Source of the DNA: Terriglobus saanensis SP1PR4
GTDB lineage: Bacteria; Acidobacteriota; Terriglobia; Terriglobales; Acidobacteriaceae
Assembly: GCF_000179915.2 (NCBI RefSeq)
Contig: NC_014963.1
Location: 992,001 to 1,056,000 of the forward strand
Length of the DNA: 64,000 nucleotides
Direction of reading: 5' to 3'
Shown: positions 61,408-64,000 of the stretch, piece by piece
Position numbering within the stretch: the first letter of the stretch is position 1
Layout of the letters: every line of letters begins with the position of its first letter
Translations under genes and position numbers: made by a program
The notes under the pieces: model-generated
Databases searched by the model: none
The model's input: the letters and a program-made list of their open reading frames with translations, nothing else
What the model was told of the DNA's origin: nothing

Positions 61408-62508
61408 ATGGCGCGTTCCTCTACCTTCCGTGATTTCGACTGGACGCTCCTCGGCTTTGTTCTGCTGATGTCGGTCATCAGTGTCGGCGAGATCTATTCC
61501 GCCACGCTGCATACGAAGTTCCACGGTTTTCACACCAAGCAGATCGAGTTCCTCGCCATCGGTCTCGTGCTGATGTTCCTCATCTCTCTGGTGGACTACC
61601 ATCGCCTCATCGAGATCTCCCCCTGGCTCTATGGCATCGGCCTGACCTCGCTGGTCGCGGTCAAACTCGTGGGTCAGAAGGTCCTCGGTGCTCGCCGTTG
61701 GATCCGTTTTCCCGGCAACATCCACTTCCAACCATCGGAGTGGGTCAAACTCTTCCTTGTCCTCGCCGTGGCGCGCTTCTTCTGGAACCTCTCGGGCCGA
61801 GAGCTCACCTGGGGCGACATTGCCAAGGCCTTCGCCATGGTCGGTGTTCCGTTGCTCCTCGTTCTCAGCCAGCCCGATCTTGGAACTTCAATGACGTACG
61901 CCCCCGTACTTGTGATGGGGCTACTACTTGGCGGGATCCGCCTGAAGCAGGCATCGATCCTGATTGTCAGCTTCCTGGTTCTCTTCGTTGGCGTCTGGAA
62001 CAGTGGCAAGGTCCTCAAACCGTACCAGAAGGCCCGCCTCACCAGCTTCTCCCATCCCGAAGACGACCCTCGCGGCAAGGGATACCAGGTGCAGCAGTCC
62101 CTCATCGCCGTGGGCTCCGGAGGCATCTGGGGCAAGGGTGCGACCAAAGGCACACAGACCCAGGGCGACTTCCTCCCGATTCCGTATACCGACTTCATCT
62201 TCGCCGCGCTCTGTGAAGAACACGGCTTCGTCGGCGCCGCTCTGGTCCTGATCCTCTACTTCCTGATCTTCATGCGCCTGGTGCAGAACGCTCAGACAGC
62301 GAAAGATCTTCCCGGCACCTTCATCGTGATGGGGATCGTCGCCATCATGGTCTTCCAGCTCGCGATCAATGTGGGCATGGTGGTGGGTCTCGCTCCCGTT
62401 ACAGGAATTCCGCTGCCTCTGTTAAGCTACGGCGGGTCCAGCGTCATCTTTACGTTTCTTGCACTTGGGATCGTGATGAACGTTCGGATGAGCCGCTTCG
62501 TGAATTAA
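61408..62508 (+). CDS. rodA: Rod shape protein RodA (peptidoglycan glycosyltransferase)
   Basis: A 366-residue SEDS-family inner-membrane enzyme with ten helices that polymerises glycan strands with PBP2. The family segments are seen: GARRWIRFPGNIHFQPSEWV (with the conserved substrate region), LSQPDLGTSM, GKGYQVQQSLIAVGSGG and the C-terminal GIPLPLLSYGGSSV. The stop codon lies within a perfect 20-bp palindrome. It is translationally close to mrdA. Confidence 0.96.
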   Translation: MARSSTFRDFDWTLLGFVLLMSVISVGEIYSATLHTKFHGFHTKQIEFLAIGLVLMFLISLVDYHRLIEISPWLYGIGLTSLVAVKLVGQKVLGARRWIRFPGNIHFQPSEWVKLFLVLAVARFFWNLSGRELTWGDIAKAFAMVGVPLLLVLSQPDLGTSMTYAPVLVMGLLLGGIRLKQASILIVSFLVLFVGVWNSGKVLKPYQKARLTSFSHPEDDPRGKGYQVQQSLIAVGSGGIWGKGATKGTQTQGDFLPIPYTDFIFAALCEEHGFVGAALVLILYFLIFMRLVQNAQTAKDLPGTFIVMGIVAIMVFQLAINVGMVVGLAPVTGIPLPLLSYGGSSVIFTFLALGIVMNVRMSRFVN

Positions 62509-62516
62509 TTCACGAA
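62497..62516. other. Perfect 20-bp palindrome at the rodA stop codon
   Basis: TTCGTGAATTAATTCACGAA, fully symmetric, covers the last three codons, the stop and eight following bases. Without a T run it is not a standard terminator; it could form a cruciform or a protein-binding site. Confidence 0.5.
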
Positions 62517-62582
62517 AAGCCGGGCACAAATCGTCGCGCGGTGGAGTCTATCGAAGGGAAGCTCTCTTCTTGAGGCGATGCC

Positions 62583-63353
62583 ATGTTGAGAACGAAGCAC
62601 ACTCTTGGCCTTCTCTTTTCCTTCTGTTTTTCGGCTCCGGCGGTTCTCGGCCAATGCCCGGGAACATGTCCTGAACGTCATATCCTTTCGATTCAGGCGA
62701 CCGGGACCGCCGTGGCGGATGCCGACAATGCAGTGGTGCACGTTGGCTATAAAGTTTTTGGCAAGGACGCGCAAAGCGCGTATTCCACGGCATCGCAAGT
62801 CTCCACGGCAATCATGGAAGCACTTCTCCGCTTGGGTCTCACGAAGAGTGCGATTGAAAGCAGCAGCCAACTGATCGCACACACCCCTACCTGGGAACTT
62901 CAACAGAGGCCGCTTTCGAACGAAGAGAGACAAAATATGCAGTTCGCCGTCGTTCAAGCTTGGACGGTGCAGGTGAAGCCCGACGGTGCGGCGGACGCTC
63001 TCCACACCGCAATCGAGGCTGGCGCAAACGAGAGCGGCTGGATCGAGTGGAAAGTCGCTGATTCCGCAAGTCTGCAGGCAAAGGCTTCGGCCCAGGCGCT
63101 CGCAAACGCTCGAACGATTGCCGAAGCCACAATGAAAAGCTCCAATATCCACCTCGGCCACCTCATCTCCATTACGGAAAACCAGAACGGATACGCCATG
63201 GGGGCTCTCGCGGGTAGCAGTTTTGGGAACGGCGGTCCGATCAATGGTGTTTTTGATCGTCTCCAGAACACCCCAGTCTCCGCCCTAGCCATCAGCTCCC
63301 GGCGGGTCGAATACACGGTGTCGTCTTACGTTACTTTCGCCCTGGAACCCTAA
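62583..63353 (+). CDS. SIMPL-domain (DUF541) exported protein
   Basis: A 256-residue protein with a signal peptide (about 1-22). A DUF541/SIMPL domain follows: ILSIQATGTAVADADNAVVHVGYKVFG at the start, the region ALLRLGLTKSAIESSSQLIAHTP, and a C-terminal VEYTVSSYVTFAL. Members occur in the periplasm or outer membrane and lack a defined activity. It begins 74 bases after rodA, on the same strand, with a GAGG upstream, and may be part of the mrdA-rodA unit. Confidence 0.83.
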   Translation: MLRTKHTLGLLFSFCFSAPAVLGQCPGTCPERHILSIQATGTAVADADNAVVHVGYKVFGKDAQSAYSTASQVSTAIMEALLRLGLTKSAIESSSQLIAHTPTWELQQRPLSNEERQNMQFAVVQAWTVQVKPDGAADALHTAIEAGANESGWIEWKVADSASLQAKASAQALANARTIAEATMKSSNIHLGHLISITENQNGYAMGALAGSSFGNGGPINGVFDRLQNTPVSALAISSRRVEYTVSSYVTFALEP

Positions 63354-63836
63354 GTTCCTTTGCCCACAATAATATGTGGAGGCCATTCGCCATAGACCGG
63401 GCGTATGATGCACAATAACAACAGCACCCTGGAACTCCGGGTGTCACCAGCCCGCCGCACCCCAGCTTGTAAGAAGCTCGCGGCAGCGGGGCAACAGATT
63501 TGAAGTTTTACAGTCGACGGCAAAGGGCAGGGCCCTCCTCGGCTGGTAGATTTTGGGAAAGAACGCTCTCGGACGGCAAACGGCCCCGCCTCAGGAAATG
63601 AGGTTGTTTCGGCCACAACACCCGCAGCGTTGGTAGAAGCTTTGCAGAGCGGTTTCGGTACACAGCGCAGCACACCTCTCATGTTGCTCCCCTCGGAGCC
63701 AGCACAGGTAGCTTCGTGTGTAAACCGTAACGCACGCCTGCATTCCGCTCTCGCCCTTCCCCATCTCCCAGTCTAGGCACGCGCGAACGTCGCGCACCCT
63801 GCACATCTCTGCCGCCGGCGGAAATGAGTAGAAGGC
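63354..63836. other. Long leader before the RNase E/G gene
   Basis: 483 bases without a convincing gene. Small hairpins are visible, for example CCACA..TGTGG near 63364-63379 and CCTCA..TGAGG near 63589-63603. It may be a structured untranslated leader through which the ribonuclease controls its own message, as known for E. coli rne, or it may hold a small RNA. Open frames on the minus strand (for example 63350-63682) show no recognisable protein. Confidence 0.4.
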
Positions 63837-64000
63837 ATGTCAAAAGAAATTTTTATCTCCTCAACACCGCATGAGACGCGGCTCGCCATCGTCGAAAACG
63901 ATGCCCTTTCTGAGATCTACTACGAGCGCGAGAACGAGTACACCCTCGCTGGCTCCATCTATAACGGTAAAGTTACACGCGTTCTTCCCGGAATGCAGTC
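63837..64000 (+). CDS. Rne/Rng-family ribonuclease, 5' part (runs off the window)
   Basis: The first 54 residues of an RNase E/G. The N-terminus MSKEIFISSTPHETRLAIVE and the following EIYYERENEYTLAGSIYNGK and VLPGMQS are characteristic of the start of this family, leading into its S1-like RNA-binding part. An AGAAGG lies just before the ATG. It is an endoribonuclease for mRNA decay and rRNA processing. Which of the RNase E or RNase G types it is depends on the part beyond the window. Confidence 0.92.
   Translation, partial: MSKEIFISSTPHETRLAIVENDALSEIYYERENEYTLAGSIYNGKVTRVLPGMQ

Noticed and set aside
63354-63836. RNase P RNA, tmRNA, or a cobalamin or c-di-GMP riboswitch
   Set aside because: I looked for the conserved core sequences of these RNAs and did not find them.
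1-64000. CRISPR arrays, toxin-antitoxin pairs, restriction or phage-defence genes, tRNA genes
   Set aside because: No regular spaced repeats, no recognisable defence domains and no tRNA T-loop/acceptor patterns were found on either strand.

Overview
The window is chromosomal DNA of an acidobacterium, most likely a member of the Terriglobia (Granulicella/Terriglobus/Edaphobacter-like). The lineage reading is inference from gene content. There are two large Oar-like TonB-dependent receptors with an N-terminal carboxypeptidase-regulatory domain, a VWA protein of the acidobacterial VWFA-related type, an NtrYX pair, RNase J together with an RNase E/G, and a moderately GC-rich, tightly packed genome with many ATGA stop/start overlaps. 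No tRNA, rRNA, CRISPR array, integrase or transposase was found.

Layout. 1-1627: end of an ABC exporter (ATPase plus permease). 1823-4822: cutC, an unrecognised membrane-anchored protein, then a REC-Hpt protein and a NarL-type regulator with no kinase beside them. 4975-7587: an OmpA-family protein and an SDR dehydrogenase. 7779-15925: ftsK, a DUF2383-like four-helix protein, a DoxX-like protein, uppP, a TPR-like secreted protein, a threonine dehydratase and an alpha/beta hydrolase. 16125-22105 (minus): thrC, gnd, dapD, a VWA protein and RNase J, closely spaced as if one operon. 22165-26745: a divergent TonB receptor/GH28 pair, probably a small pectin-type polysaccharide locus. 26742-34101 (minus): asd-lysC-dapB-VOC-M29 peptidase-DUF1080-TMEM175-dapA, so the aspartate/lysine genes enclose four unrelated genes. 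34178-40865: small membrane protein, cupredoxin-like lipoprotein, nrdR, an LPG-synthase-type membrane protein, a lytic transglycosylase, a HAD phosphatase, an EamA transporter and a secreted beta-propeller-like protein. 40956-42755: an AT-rich island with a secreted beta-helix protein. 42756-45557: mreBCD. 45788-50699: alanine dehydrogenase and ntrYX. 50858-54855 (minus): phoH-ybeY-corC-era. 55130-58789: a GlsB-like membrane protein and the second Oar receptor. 59082-64000: rpsT, mrdA (PBP2), rodA, a SIMPL protein and the start of an RNase E/G gene.

How the genes fit together. Envelope growth is well represented: mreBCD, PBP2/RodA, uppP, ftsK and a lytic transglycosylase. So are RNA maturation and decay (RNase J, YbeY, Era, PhoH, RNase E/G) and the aspartate family of amino acids (lysC, asd, dapA, dapB, dapD, thrC).

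The items most worth a second look are: a dispersed palindromic repeat family with compensatory base changes (five copies, mostly between convergent genes); an NtrX-like regulator whose GAFTGA loop reads GAIPGG; the AT-rich beta-helix island at the end of mreBCD, where the mrd genes often continue in other genomes; the orphan REC-Hpt/NarL pair; and the TonB/GH28 locus. I did not find a system that I can call new with confidence.
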